From: Armatimonadaceae bacterium
GTDB taxonomy: Bacteria; Armatimonadota; Armatimonadia; Armatimonadales; Armatimonadaceae
Length of the DNA stretch: 14,243 nt
NCBI GenBank assembly: GCA_030446525.1
Contig: JAUJNC010000135.1
Location: forward strand, 1-14,243
Direction: 5' to 3'
Under the pieces are notes generated by a model. That model was not told where the DNA came from, searched no databases, and saw nothing but the letters and a program-made list of their open reading frames with translations. The position numbers and the translations under genes are program-made. Each line of letters begins with the position of its first letter. The stretch's first letter is position 1. Below are positions 7,520 through 13,068 of this stretch, in pieces.

Positions 7520-7525
7520 TATAAT
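7520..7525 (+). promoter_or_regulatory. -10 box of the DUF6883-DUF4926 pair
   Basis: A perfect TATAAT lies 66 bp before ATG 7592. No recognisable -35 lies at 15-18 bp spacing. The leader then contains a weak hairpin (CGGGG with CCCCG) followed by CCTTTT near 7549-7557 that could attenuate transcription. Confidence 0.4.
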
Positions 7526-7591
7526 GATGCGGGGGTTCGGCTGCCCCGGCCTTTTCAGCTTGAGATTGTTACGTGGGAGTGACCAACCCCG

Positions 7592-7691
7592 ATGCGACTG
7601 CCCGATGTGGACGGCGTGGAGACGCCCCGGGCGAAGTTCGTGGACTACCCCGCTGGACGCCGTCGATGAACAAGAAAGGGGCGGGACATGA
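7592..7691 (+). pseudogene. DUF6883-like remnant (N- and C-terminal ends only)
   Basis: The frame from ATG 7592 reads MRLPDVDGVETPRAKFVDY, resembling the start of DUF6883 proteins, then runs into a stop at 7669. Removing one C from the CCC at 7649-7651 continues PLDAVDEQERGGT with a stop (7689-7691) that overlaps the DUF4926 start as ATGA. A full DUF6883 protein has roughly 110 residues and commonly sits directly before DUF4926. Here about 32 remain, so the centre seems deleted and one further base is out of register. The C-terminal match is weak and rests partly on the ATGA overlap typical of coupled genes. Family assignment is from memory of conserved starts and neighbourhood. Confidence 0.5.
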
Positions 7692-7930
7692 TCCGTGGTC
7701 TGGACACCGTCGTGCTGACGGCGGAGATCCCCGAACAGGGTTTGCAGCCGGGCGACATCGGGACGGTGGTGCTGGAGCACCGCGGCGGCGGGGGCTATGA
7801 GGTCGAGTTCACCGCGCTCGACGGCGAGACCATCGCGGTCGTGTCGGTCTTGGCCGGGCAGGTGCGGCCCGTCGCCCGGCGCGAGATCGCCCGCGCCCGC
7901 CGCGTGGGGGCTGATGCCGCTGCCGCCTGA
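7688..7930 (+). CDS. DUF4926 family protein
   Basis: This 80-residue protein reads LDTVVLTAEIPEQGLQPGDI at 5-24, then GTVVLEHRGGGGYEVEF, LDGETIAVVSVLAGQVRP and REIARAR, the full pattern of DUF4926. This is a small beta-rich domain resembling a nucleic-acid-binding barrel, of unproven function, usually encoded next to DUF6883. AAGGGG lies about six bases before ATG 7688. The start overlaps the likely end of the upstream remnant by four bases. The A-rich tail (VGADAAAA) is extra. The pair is sometimes viewed as TA-like; with its neighbour broken, this would be the surviving member. Confidence 0.85.
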   Translation: MIRGLDTVVLTAEIPEQGLQPGDIGTVVLEHRGGGGYEVEFTALDGETIAVVSVLAGQVRPVARREIARARRVGADAAAA

Positions 7931-8063
7931 CCCGCGCCGCCACGCCGCGGGGCGTACGGCAGGCTGACGGCACTCGCCCCCTCCGTGCGGGCCAGGGGCG
8001 GCGCTGCGAAGGCGGCGCAGCGCGAACAGACTCGCGCACACGTGAGCTACGGACGCAAACACA

Positions 8064-8105
8064 AAGCCGCCCGCGAGCACAGGATAGCTTACGGGCGGCT
8101 TTTTT
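8064..8105 (+). terminator. Rho-independent terminator
   Basis: A 10-bp stem (AAGCCGCCCG at 8064-8073 with CGGGCGGCTT at 8092-8101) has an 18-base loop and runs into TTTTTT. It lies about 130 bp after the DUF4926 gene and probably ends its transcript. Confidence 0.75.
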
Positions 8106-8194
8106 ATAGAAGAAGCGCGAGAAAACCTGCCCCGCTTGTCGGGGCGGATGAGTCGCGTCCCGTTTCCGTCGTTGAGGGTTGTAACCGGGCAAAC

Positions 8195-8335
8195 AAAAAG
8201 TCAACGCCCGAAGGAGATGGCTTGAAAGGTGGGCCTAGAGGATCAGCAGAGCTGCGTTAGCGGAAAAGTAGCAAGCAGCGGCGTGGGGACAAAGGAAAGC
8301 GACTGCCCGAAGGGGATGGTTTGTCGAAAGGCTCG
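8195..8335 (+). repeat. Two imperfect direct repeats of about 40 bp
   Basis: Copies at about 8195-8234 and 8294-8335 share GCCCGAAGGRGATGGYTTG (R is A or G, Y is C or T), with AAAG before and AAAGG after. They lie 99 bp apart in a gene-free spacer between the DUF4926 terminator and the pentapeptide gene. I cannot assign them to a known element. Confidence 0.5.
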
Positions 8336-8378
8336 TTGAGAACGGGGAGGGGCTGGTTGGCCGACTCTCCAGGTTTCC

Positions 8379-9488
8379 TCAGATGCTGCCCATGGCTCGC
8401 AATGTTTCTTCGAACTTGTTTCGCCTTTCCTCGGCCCTCTTTGCCTTTTCTTCCGCAGGGGCTATGACCTTATCTGCTAGAGAAGCGAGCAGGTCTTCGA
8501 TATCCGTGTACAGGTGAAACTCCGAAAACCCTGGGAAATCCGAAAAGTCCGTCAGGACAACGTTAGCGTTCGAACCCTTCATCAGTAGCGGCTGGACAGG
8601 GAGAGAGGGAAGTTTCGAAAATACACCCAACATCTCTTCCAAGATAACCTTCGGGTCTGTCACGTCAGCAATGACAAACCGTACCAAATGGGCCAGCGTA
8701 GTCACGGTTTGAATATAGCTCTTGCTGTCAGGCCTCGGGAAGTCGAACATGATCGGTAAATAGTCATGGTGCCTCCGCAACTCCTCGCGAATAGCATCCA
8801 AAACCGCCTTGCGTTCTTCCGTGAAGCGGCCTAGTATCAACACTGCCTTGCGCCCGACTGTGTCAATAACATCGCGGATTCGTTCGTTGTTGAGTAGCAG
8901 GTAGATGAACTGAGCAACCTCCAGATTGTCCACGGTAATCGTTGGTTCACCTTCTGGAGTGATGACAAGCGCTTGTTGCTCGGCCCCATCTAGCTTTAAG
9001 TTCCAGGCAGAAATGCCGTAAATGCGACATTCGTTCAGCTTCGCCTTCTCAAAATTCACTTGGACTAAGTTGGCTTCTGTAAGGTTCGCTCCTGAAAGGT
9101 CTGCCCCACTGAGATCCGCCCTACTCAGGATGGCATCACTGAGGTCTGCGCCAACAAGTTTTGCCCCGCTGAGATTAGCCAAGAAGAGAGATACTCCACC
9201 CAGGTCAGCACCAGTAAGGTCCGTTCGGCTGAGATTCGCGTCGCTAAGTTTCGATTCGCTTAGGTTTGCACCCGCCAGATTCACCTGGTTTAGATTTGCG
9301 CCATGGAGGTCCGCCTTGAAGAGATTCGCCCGGCTAAGATTCATCCCGCTCAGATCCGCTCGATAAAGGTCAACCAAAGCAAAACGATTGTGCGTTCTCC
9401 ACCTATTCCAGGCGGCGACTCCCTGCTTGATGATAGCCAGTTGTTCTCTGTTCGCCATGAAATCTTGCCTGAATGAACTAGGAAACAT
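8379..9488 (-). CDS. Pentapeptide-repeat protein with C-terminal Rossmann/TIR-like domain
   Basis: From ATG 9488 the product is 369 residues. An N-terminal helix (MANREQLAIIKQGVAAWNRW, residues 11-30) leads into about 20 pentapeptide repeats of the A(D/N)LSG type at 42-155, a right-handed beta-helix. Residues 188-345 form a separate domain: AVLILGRFTEERKAVLDAI, then YLPIMFDFPRPDSKS, LAHLVRFVIADVTD and LPSLPVQPLL. Its strand-helix alternation suggests a Rossmann-like, possibly TIR-like, nucleotide-binding fold. This C-terminal type recurs in pentapeptide proteins, but I know no function for it. A charged helix ends the protein. ATG 9488 has AGGA seven bases upstream; GTG 9494 and ATG 9458 are alternatives, and 9458 fits the family start MANxEQL. 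G+C is visibly lower than in flanking genes. It is the last gene of the RHH-TIR operon. Confidence 0.85.
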   Translation of the reverse strand: MFPSSFRQDFMANREQLAIIKQGVAAWNRWRTHNRFALVDLYRADLSGMNLSRANLFKADLHGANLNQVNLAGANLSESKLSDANLSRTDLTGADLGGVSLFLANLSGAKLVGADLSDAILSRADLSGADLSGANLTEANLVQVNFEKAKLNECRIYGISAWNLKLDGAEQQALVITPEGEPTITVDNLEVAQFIYLLLNNERIRDVIDTVGRKAVLILGRFTEERKAVLDAIREELRRHHDYLPIMFDFPRPDSKSYIQTVTTLAHLVRFVIADVTDPKVILEEMLGVFSKLPSLPVQPLLMKGSNANVVLTDFSDFPGFSEFHLYTDIEDLLASLADKVIAPAEEKAKRAEERRNKFEETLRAMGSI

Positions 9489-9502
9489 TACCACATCCTG
9501 GT

Positions 9503-10311
9503 TTATCGCTTGGCCAGGTTCTTCAGCACGTCCAGCAGCTTCGAGAACTCTTTCTGGTGCGCGTCGTGGTCCTTCCAGCCCGAGAAGTCAAGGATGTGAT
9601 AATCACGCAGGTACGTCAGCCAGTCTTCGCGGCGGTGACGCGGCGGCAGGTTGAAACCCTGGATCCTCTCTTCAATGTCGCTTCTTCAATGTCGCTACTG
9701 TAAATGAACCTGTCGAGGGTGATGGGAAACAGCTTCTGAATCCCGGCCTTGCGCTCCTGCTCGATGGCGGCGACGATCTCTTCGACCACCTCGGTGTGCG
9801 ATAGGGACTGCTCCGAGCAGACGACGATCAGCTTGTCGTGCTTCTTGATCGCCTCGCCGATCTGCGCCCACCAGAAGTCGCCGCTGCGTATGTCGTGGTC
9901 GTCCTTCCAGCAGGGCACGTTCTTGCCTTGCAGGTCGGTGTGCAACCCCTCCGCGAAGTCGGCGTTGACACGGGCGTAGGAGATGAAGCAGGAGAAATAC
10001 TGGGGAGCTTTGTCAGCGTAGAGCGCCCGCAGGTGCTCGATCTCCTTGTTTGTGTAGCCCACGCCTTGGAGGAACACGTCAGGAAGGTCGTGGATGCAGG
10101 CGCGCAGGGTGCGCGCGTCGAGGGTGGAGGGGCCATTAGGCACGACCTGGGCGAGGCTGACGGACTCATGTAGGTCTGAACAGTCAGTGAAGTTAGTTTC
10201 GAACAGTTGCGCGCCGCTCAGATCCGCGCCGGCTAGGTCCGCGTCTTCCAGTGTGTCCGCATCTACCCGGTGCAGAACCTCGCCCGTGTCCCTGTGCTTG
10301 ATCTCGATCAC
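9503..10311 (-). pseudogene. TIR-domain protein with pentapeptide-repeat start, frameshifted by a 14-bp duplication
   Basis: GTG 10311 directly follows the stop of the RHH-like gene. The product has a short pentapeptide segment (LEDADLAGADLSGAQLFETN, 21-40), a linker (GPSTLDARTLRACIHDLPDV, 60-79) and a TIR domain from 105: YFSCFISYARVNADFAEGLH, CWKDDHDIRSGDFW, DKLIVVCSEQSLS and the VVEE at 175-178 that aligns with the glutamate used by TIR NADases. TIR domains in bacterial defence cleave NAD or make signalling nucleotides. As read, the protein ends at 9616 with an unrelated tail. Deleting one copy of a perfect 14-bp tandem repeat (9669-9696) restores RIQGFNLPPRHRREDWLTYL and continues to LKNLAKR with stop at 9503-9505. 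The total becomes exactly 265 codons, nine bases short of ATG... 9494 region of the next gene. The pentapeptide part is shorter than in relatives. Confidence 0.88.
9669..9696. repeat. Perfect 14-bp tandem duplication inside the TIR gene
   Basis: TCTTCAATGTCGCT occurs twice head to tail (9669-9682 and 9683-9696). It shifts the TIR gene out of frame; one copy would give a normal-length product. Confidence 0.92.
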
Positions 10312-10503
10312 TTAGGAGCGGGCCTCCTGCTTCTCCTTCGACTCTCGCACCAGACGCCTGACCAACTCTGAAAAACCTCCAGGCTGCCTTTTCGCCCATT
10401 CGAGTAGATCAGGCTCAATCAGCACGTTTTTCCTGACCGTTTCCGGTCCTGCTACCGGCCCTGGCCTCTTCCGCATCTCGTCTGTGTCCATGTCACCTAT
10501 CAT
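10312..10503 (-). CDS. Small ribbon-helix-helix-like protein
   Basis: The product has 63 residues. After a charged N-terminus (MIGDMDTDEMRKRPGPVAGP) comes a short strand VRKNVLIEP and two helices, DLLEWAKRQ and FSELVRRLVRESKEKQ. This is the layout of ribbon-helix-helix DNA-binding proteins, common as antitoxins and autorepressors. The assignment rests on pattern, not on a certain family match. ATG 10503 has AGGAA seven bases upstream; ATG 10492 is possible. The stop TAA abuts the GTG of the TIR gene, so the two are translationally linked. It probably represses its own operon; a 10-bp tandem repeat lies about 40 bp upstream of the start. Confidence 0.7.
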   Translation of the reverse strand: MIGDMDTDEMRKRPGPVAGPETVRKNVLIEPDLLEWAKRQPGGFSELVRRLVRESKEKQEARS

Positions 10504-10544
10504 ACGCCCGTTCCTGAAAATCAGTTACACAATGTTTTTACGAG

Positions 10545-10564
10545 CCCCTTGCATCCCCTTGCAT
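10545..10564. repeat. 10-bp tandem direct repeat, candidate operator
   Basis: CCCCTTGCAT occurs twice without a gap, about one helical turn apart, upstream of the RHH-like gene. This spacing suits side-by-side binding of RHH dimers. Promoter boxes could not be placed with confidence (TATAAC on the minus strand near 10573 is a weak -10). Confidence 0.45.
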
Positions 10565-10595
10565 AATGTTATAGGCGTTTCGGTTTAGCATTGCA

Positions 10596-10622
10596 CCCCG
10601 CACTTCCTGAACCAGTGCGGGG
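10596..10622. repeat. Perfect 9-bp hairpin in the intergenic region
   Basis: CCCCGCACT (10596-10604) pairs with AGTGCGGGG (10614-10622) around a nine-base loop. There is no T-run on the plus strand. It may be part of a structured RNA of the adjoining tnpB-type remnant, or a transcription-blocking structure. Confidence 0.5.
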
Positions 10623-10715
10623 CGAAGGCGGGCGGCAACGCCGAGACCGCATGAACGAAGACGGATTCGTTTCCCTGTGCAGGTTAATCGCATCGCGCCT
10701 CGATTAGCTACAGAG

Positions 10716-10811
10716 ACGTTAAACGCCGGTGGAGCCGGCATAAGACTTGCTACGGCAAGCGGTTAGCGTCGAAACCAGAAGCCGCAGGGCTTGTCCCCGC
10801 GTGTAGTTCAC
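10716..10811 (+). mobile_element. Relic 3' end of an IS200/IS605-type (TnpB) element
   Basis: The plus strand reads TLNAGGAGIRLATASG from 10716, then a stop. It resembles the degenerate C-terminal tail of TnpB (family form NACGAGVRxATAG). It runs into GAAACCAGAAGCC, a hairpin region (GCAGGG with CCCCGC) and GTAGTTCAC at 10803-10811, the classic right end of such elements, where the guide-RNA scaffold also lies. No TnpB body or TnpA is present. The upstream part (10565-10715) may be decayed remainder. The match is from memory of typical ends. Confidence 0.5.
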
Positions 10812-10875
10812 GCCTCGGCTGATCGCGAAAGGGTTCTTGCCGAAACGCGGCGGAACATCTCTTTTAAATTACAGG

Positions 10876-10881
10876 TATAAA
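10876..10881 (+). promoter_or_regulatory. Possible -10 box for the exported glycine-rich protein
   Basis: TATAAA lies in a small A+T-rich island about 110 bp before the start. The -35 (GGAACA, 10852-10857, 18 bp away) is poor. Confidence 0.3.
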
Positions 10882-10988
10882 ATGTAGGGTTAGAACACGC
10901 GGAAGACGGGAAAAAATAGATGGGGAACCGGGCAGGGCGGTGACAAGCCGGCCCGGTGGTATCCGGCAATAAGGAGGTTTTGTTGAAC

Positions 10989-11360
10989 ATGAAAAGCACA
11001 ATCAAGACCCTGGTCGCGGGGGCGATAGCGCTGGCGGTGACGGCGGGGCCGGTGGCGGCGCAGACCGGCCGGCAAAAAGACAAGAACAACATGCGGAACC
11101 TGGGCGCGGTCCTGGGGGCCGCCGCGGCGCACCAGGCGGTCAAGGGCAAGACCACGAACGCCCTGGTGCTGGGCGCGGGCGCGGCGTATTCGGCCAAGAA
11201 GTACGAAGACGCCCGCAAGGCGCAGAGCAAAGAGAACGCGCGGTACTCCGACTCGGGAGGCAATTACCGCGTGTACCGCTACAGCAACGGCCGCAAGGTC
11301 GGCTACTACAAGTACGTCAACGGCAAGAGGGTGGGCTACTACCGCCTGGCGAGCCGCTAG
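10989..11360 (+). CDS. Small exported glycine/alanine-rich protein with GYY repeats
   Basis: The product has 123 residues from ATG 10989. AAGGAGG lies at 10971-10977, and TTG 10983 in the same frame is an alternative start with tighter spacing. A clear signal peptide (MKSTIKTLVAGAIALAVTAG, then PVAA before Q25) is followed by a glycine/alanine stretch at 38-68 (LGAVLGAAAAHQAV and ALVLGAGAAYSAKK) like a glycine-zipper helix pair. A tyrosine-rich C-terminus has two units of NG(R/K)(K/R)VGYY at 100-107 and 111-118, an 11-residue period with alternating character suggesting beta-hairpins. I do not know the family; an envelope or adhesion role is only a guess. It is a single-gene unit closed by a strong terminator. 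Confidence 0.85.
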   Translation: MKSTIKTLVAGAIALAVTAGPVAAQTGRQKDKNNMRNLGAVLGAAAAHQAVKGKTTNALVLGAGAAYSAKKYEDARKAQSKENARYSDSGGNYRVYRYSNGRKVGYYKYVNGKRVGYYRLASR

Positions 11361-11386
11361 GCTTCACCGCGAAACAGCATCGGTCC

Positions 11387-11420
11387 GGGCCGGGGTCTCC
11401 TACGAGACCCCGGCCCTTTT
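11387..11420 (+). terminator. Strong rho-independent terminator
   Basis: A perfect 13-bp stem (GGGCCGGGGTCTC with GAGACCCCGGCCC) around CTAC is followed by TTTT. It sits 27 bp after the exported-protein gene and insulates it from the phage cluster. Confidence 0.92.
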
Positions 11421-11436
11421 CGTTTGCGCCGCTCCG

Positions 11437-11465
11437 GCCCCCTCACCCTCGGCGGGGGAGGGGGC
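11437..11465. repeat. G+C-rich intergenic hairpin, copy 1
   Basis: GCCCCCTC (11437-11444) pairs with GAGGGGGC (11458-11465). The CCCTCACCC...GGGGGAG wording recurs between the phage genes at 13018-13050 and 13981-14022. Confidence 0.55.
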
Positions 11466-11517
11466 TAAAAATTTGTTGGATAGTTTGCCCCGCTTTGTGG
11501 CACGACCTTACCAGTAA

Positions 11518-11552
11518 TCAAACACAAGTTTGAAAATCAACCATGTGTTTGA
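11518..11552. promoter_or_regulatory. Operator-like cluster of GTTTGA half-sites
   Basis: TCAAAC (11518-11523) faces GTTTGA (11528-11533), and a third GTTTGA lies at 11547-11552, 19 bp on. TCAAACACA and TGTGTTTGA also form a 9-bp inverted repeat. The cluster ends 16 bp before the first phage-type gene and is A+T-rich in G+C-rich surroundings. Confidence 0.5.
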
Positions 11553-11568
11553 GGAAAGGGGCTTCACG

Positions 11569-11790
11569 ATGCAGGGGATGACGCCGGACGAGGGGATCCG
11601 GCTCGTCGCGGTGGTCGCGCCCGTCCTGATCGCGCTCTTCGGAGTGCGCCAGGCGGGCGCGGCGCAGCGGGCGGCGCAGGAGGCGGCGGATGCGGCCGCG
11701 GCGGCGCACGCCAAGGCGGAGGAGCGTCGGGCGCGAGCAGATACAGATGGCGCGCGCGCCCGCGTCGCACGGACGGAGGAGGTGTCCTGA
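11569..11790 (+). CDS. Small single-helix membrane protein at the start of the phage cluster
   Basis: The product has 73 residues from ATG 11569, chosen because GAGGAAAGGGG lies at 11551-11561. An upstream in-frame TTG (11530) is less likely. MQGMTPDEGIRL is followed by one hydrophobic helix (VAVVAPVLIALFGV) and a long alanine/arginine/glutamate helix (QRAAQEAADAAAAAHAKAEE) that could be coiled coil. Its stop overlaps the protease start by one base (TGATG), tying it to the head-gene operon. It is not a recognised family. The helix plus coil recalls small phage accessory proteins, but the role is unknown. Confidence 0.65.
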   Translation: MQGMTPDEGIRLVAVVAPVLIALFGVRQAGAAQRAAQEAADAAAAAHAKAEERRARADTDGARARVARTEEVS

Positions 11791-12608
11791 TGGAGTGGCT
11801 GAAATCGGGCGGCGACGTCGCGTTCTACGGCGCGGCGGCATCCGCCGCCTCGCCCGCGGCGGGCGCGGGGGACGAGCAGGTCGTGTACCGGCCCGCCAAG
11901 CTGTTCGAGGCGGGCGCGTACCCGGACAAGAACCTGGAGGTTAGCGAATCGGACCTGGACGGCATCATCGCGCGCTTCAACGCGGCGCGGGCCGAGGGCG
12001 CGCCCGCGGTCCCGGTCAAGGTGGAGCACGTCGACACGCCGCTCGACCCGCTCGCCGAGGTGGTCGCCCTCCACCGCCGGGGGCGGGAGCTGTTCGGGAT
12101 GGTGGCCGTGCCGGCGGACGTGGACGCCCTGCTCCGGCGGCGCGGCATCGAGTCGCTGTCGGTGGGCTTGTCGCGCGAGCCGCTGGCGCTGCGCGAGGTC
12201 TCGATCGTCGCCCGGCCCCGCGTGGCGGACGCCGCGTTTCTGCCGGCGCGGGGGCAGGAGCGGCTGGCGCGCTGGCAGCAGGAGGGCAAGGTGACGCCGG
12301 CCACGCACGAGCCGGCGCTCGCGCTCCTGTCGGCCGCGGCCCCGGTCACCTTTGCGGGCGGGCAGACGCTCGACGTGGCCGAGACGTTCGAGCGGTTCCT
12401 CCGGGCGCTGCCGGTCGTGCAGCCGCGCGGCGCGCAGGTGCCGGCGGGCTTCGGCGGCGGGTGGAGCGACGAGGCGGCGGGGGCGCCGGTGTCGCCGCTG
12501 GCGGGCAGGATCGCCCAGGCGCTCGGTATCGATGCGGCGCGGCTCGCCGAGCGGGTCGCCGGAGGCCACGCGGGGAAGGGACCCCCCGCAGCGGGAAGGA
12601 GGGCGTAA
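11790..12608 (+). CDS. Phage prohead protease / scaffold, Mu gpI-like
   Basis: The product has 272 residues. Residues 38-150 carry the protease-like core: KLFEAGAYPDKNLEVSESDL, then DGIIARFNAA, VPVKVEHVDTPLDPLAEVVA, LFGMVAVPADVDALL, LSVGLSREPLALREVSIVA and RPRVADAAF. His80 (VEH) and Ser124 (LSVGL) are the likely catalytic pair of this serine-protease group, by analogy to phage head-maturation proteases. The C-terminal third, rich in A, G and P with a final helix (AGRIAQALGIDAARLAERVA), would act as scaffold during capsid assembly. Start ATG 11790 overlaps the previous stop. It is directly followed by the decoration and capsid genes, the order expected for Mu-like head modules. Confidence 0.8.
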   Translation: MEWLKSGGDVAFYGAAASAASPAAGAGDEQVVYRPAKLFEAGAYPDKNLEVSESDLDGIIARFNAARAEGAPAVPVKVEHVDTPLDPLAEVVALHRRGRELFGMVAVPADVDALLRRRGIESLSVGLSREPLALREVSIVARPRVADAAFLPARGQERLARWQQEGKVTPATHEPALALLSAAAPVTFAGGQTLDVAETFERFLRALPVVQPRGAQVPAGFGGGWSDEAAGAPVSPLAGRIAQALGIDAARLAERVAGGHAGKGPPAAGRRA

Positions 12609-12609
12609 G

Positions 12610-13017
12610 ATGGCGCTGACACAGAACACGGACGCGCAGGAAAAGGCCGGGCAGCTGATCGCCTACCCGGTCGCCGGTAACGTCCACATCTACAAAGGCG
12701 CGCTCGTGTGCCGCAACGGCAGCGGCTACGCCGTGCCCGGCGCGGACGCGGCGAGCCACGCCCTGCTCGGTGTGGCCGAGGAGGAGGTCGACACGACCGG
12801 CGTCGCCGCTGGCGTCAAGACCGTGCCGGTGAAAAAGACCGGCACCTATCTGGTCAAGAAGGCGGCCGCGGCCACCGCCGACATCGGCCTGGCGGTCTAC
12901 GTCACCGCCGACGACACCGTGGCCGCCACCGGCGTCAACAGCGTGCTCGCGGGCTACGTCGCCGAGGTCGTCTCGTCCGGCAAGGTCCGCGTCCGCATCG
13001 ACAACGCGGTGAGATAA
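12610..13017 (+). CDS. Phage head decoration-like protein
   Basis: The product has 135 residues. ATG 12610 is preceded by GGAGG at a good distance and follows the protease stop by one base. It is beta-rich with AYPVAGNVHIYKGALVCRNG, LLGVAEEEVDTTG, VPVKKTGTYLVKKAAAATAD and VNSVLAGYVAEVV, ending VRVRIDNAVR. This pattern of a small all-beta protein between protease and capsid matches capsid-cement/DUF2190-like proteins that stabilise heads. The family call is by layout and general resemblance. Confidence 0.65.
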   Translation: MALTQNTDAQEKAGQLIAYPVAGNVHIYKGALVCRNGSGYAVPGADAASHALLGVAEEEVDTTGVAAGVKTVPVKKTGTYLVKKAAAATADIGLAVYVTADDTVAATGVNSVLAGYVAEVVSSGKVRVRIDNAVR

Positions 13018-13050
13018 AGACCCCCCTCCTCTCAGGAGGGGCGGGGGAGG
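13018..13050. repeat. G+C-rich intergenic hairpin, copy 2
   Basis: CCCCTCCT (13023-13030) pairs with AGGAGGGG (13034-13041), followed by CGGGGGAGG. It fills the gap between decoration and capsid genes. Confidence 0.55.
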
Positions 13051-13068
13051 TTTCAAAGGAGGTATCCC

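Larger units (their letters stand above)
7931..8378. other. Gene-free spacer between DUF4926 and the pentapeptide gene
   Basis: Apart from the terminator at 8064-8105 and the direct repeats at 8195-8335, I see no gene. Open frames here lack ribosome-binding sites and protein-like wording. No terminator for the minus-strand operon is obvious directly after 8379. Confidence 0.5.

Noticed and set aside
7985..8260. Plus-strand 91-codon frame through the terminator
   Set aside because: It runs across the terminator hairpin and has no ribosome-binding site or family-like wording.
8195..8335. CRISPR-like array
   Set aside because: Only two imperfect copies with one 60-bp gap, and no cas genes nearby.
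9022..9366. Plus-strand frame with regular RSAP/RFA repeats
   Set aside because: The regularity is the antisense image of the pentapeptide repeats.
10808..11263. Minus-strand 151-codon frame with hydrophobic segments
   Set aside because: It is opposite the exported protein, which has signal peptide, Shine-Dalgarno and terminator; no start signal on the minus strand.
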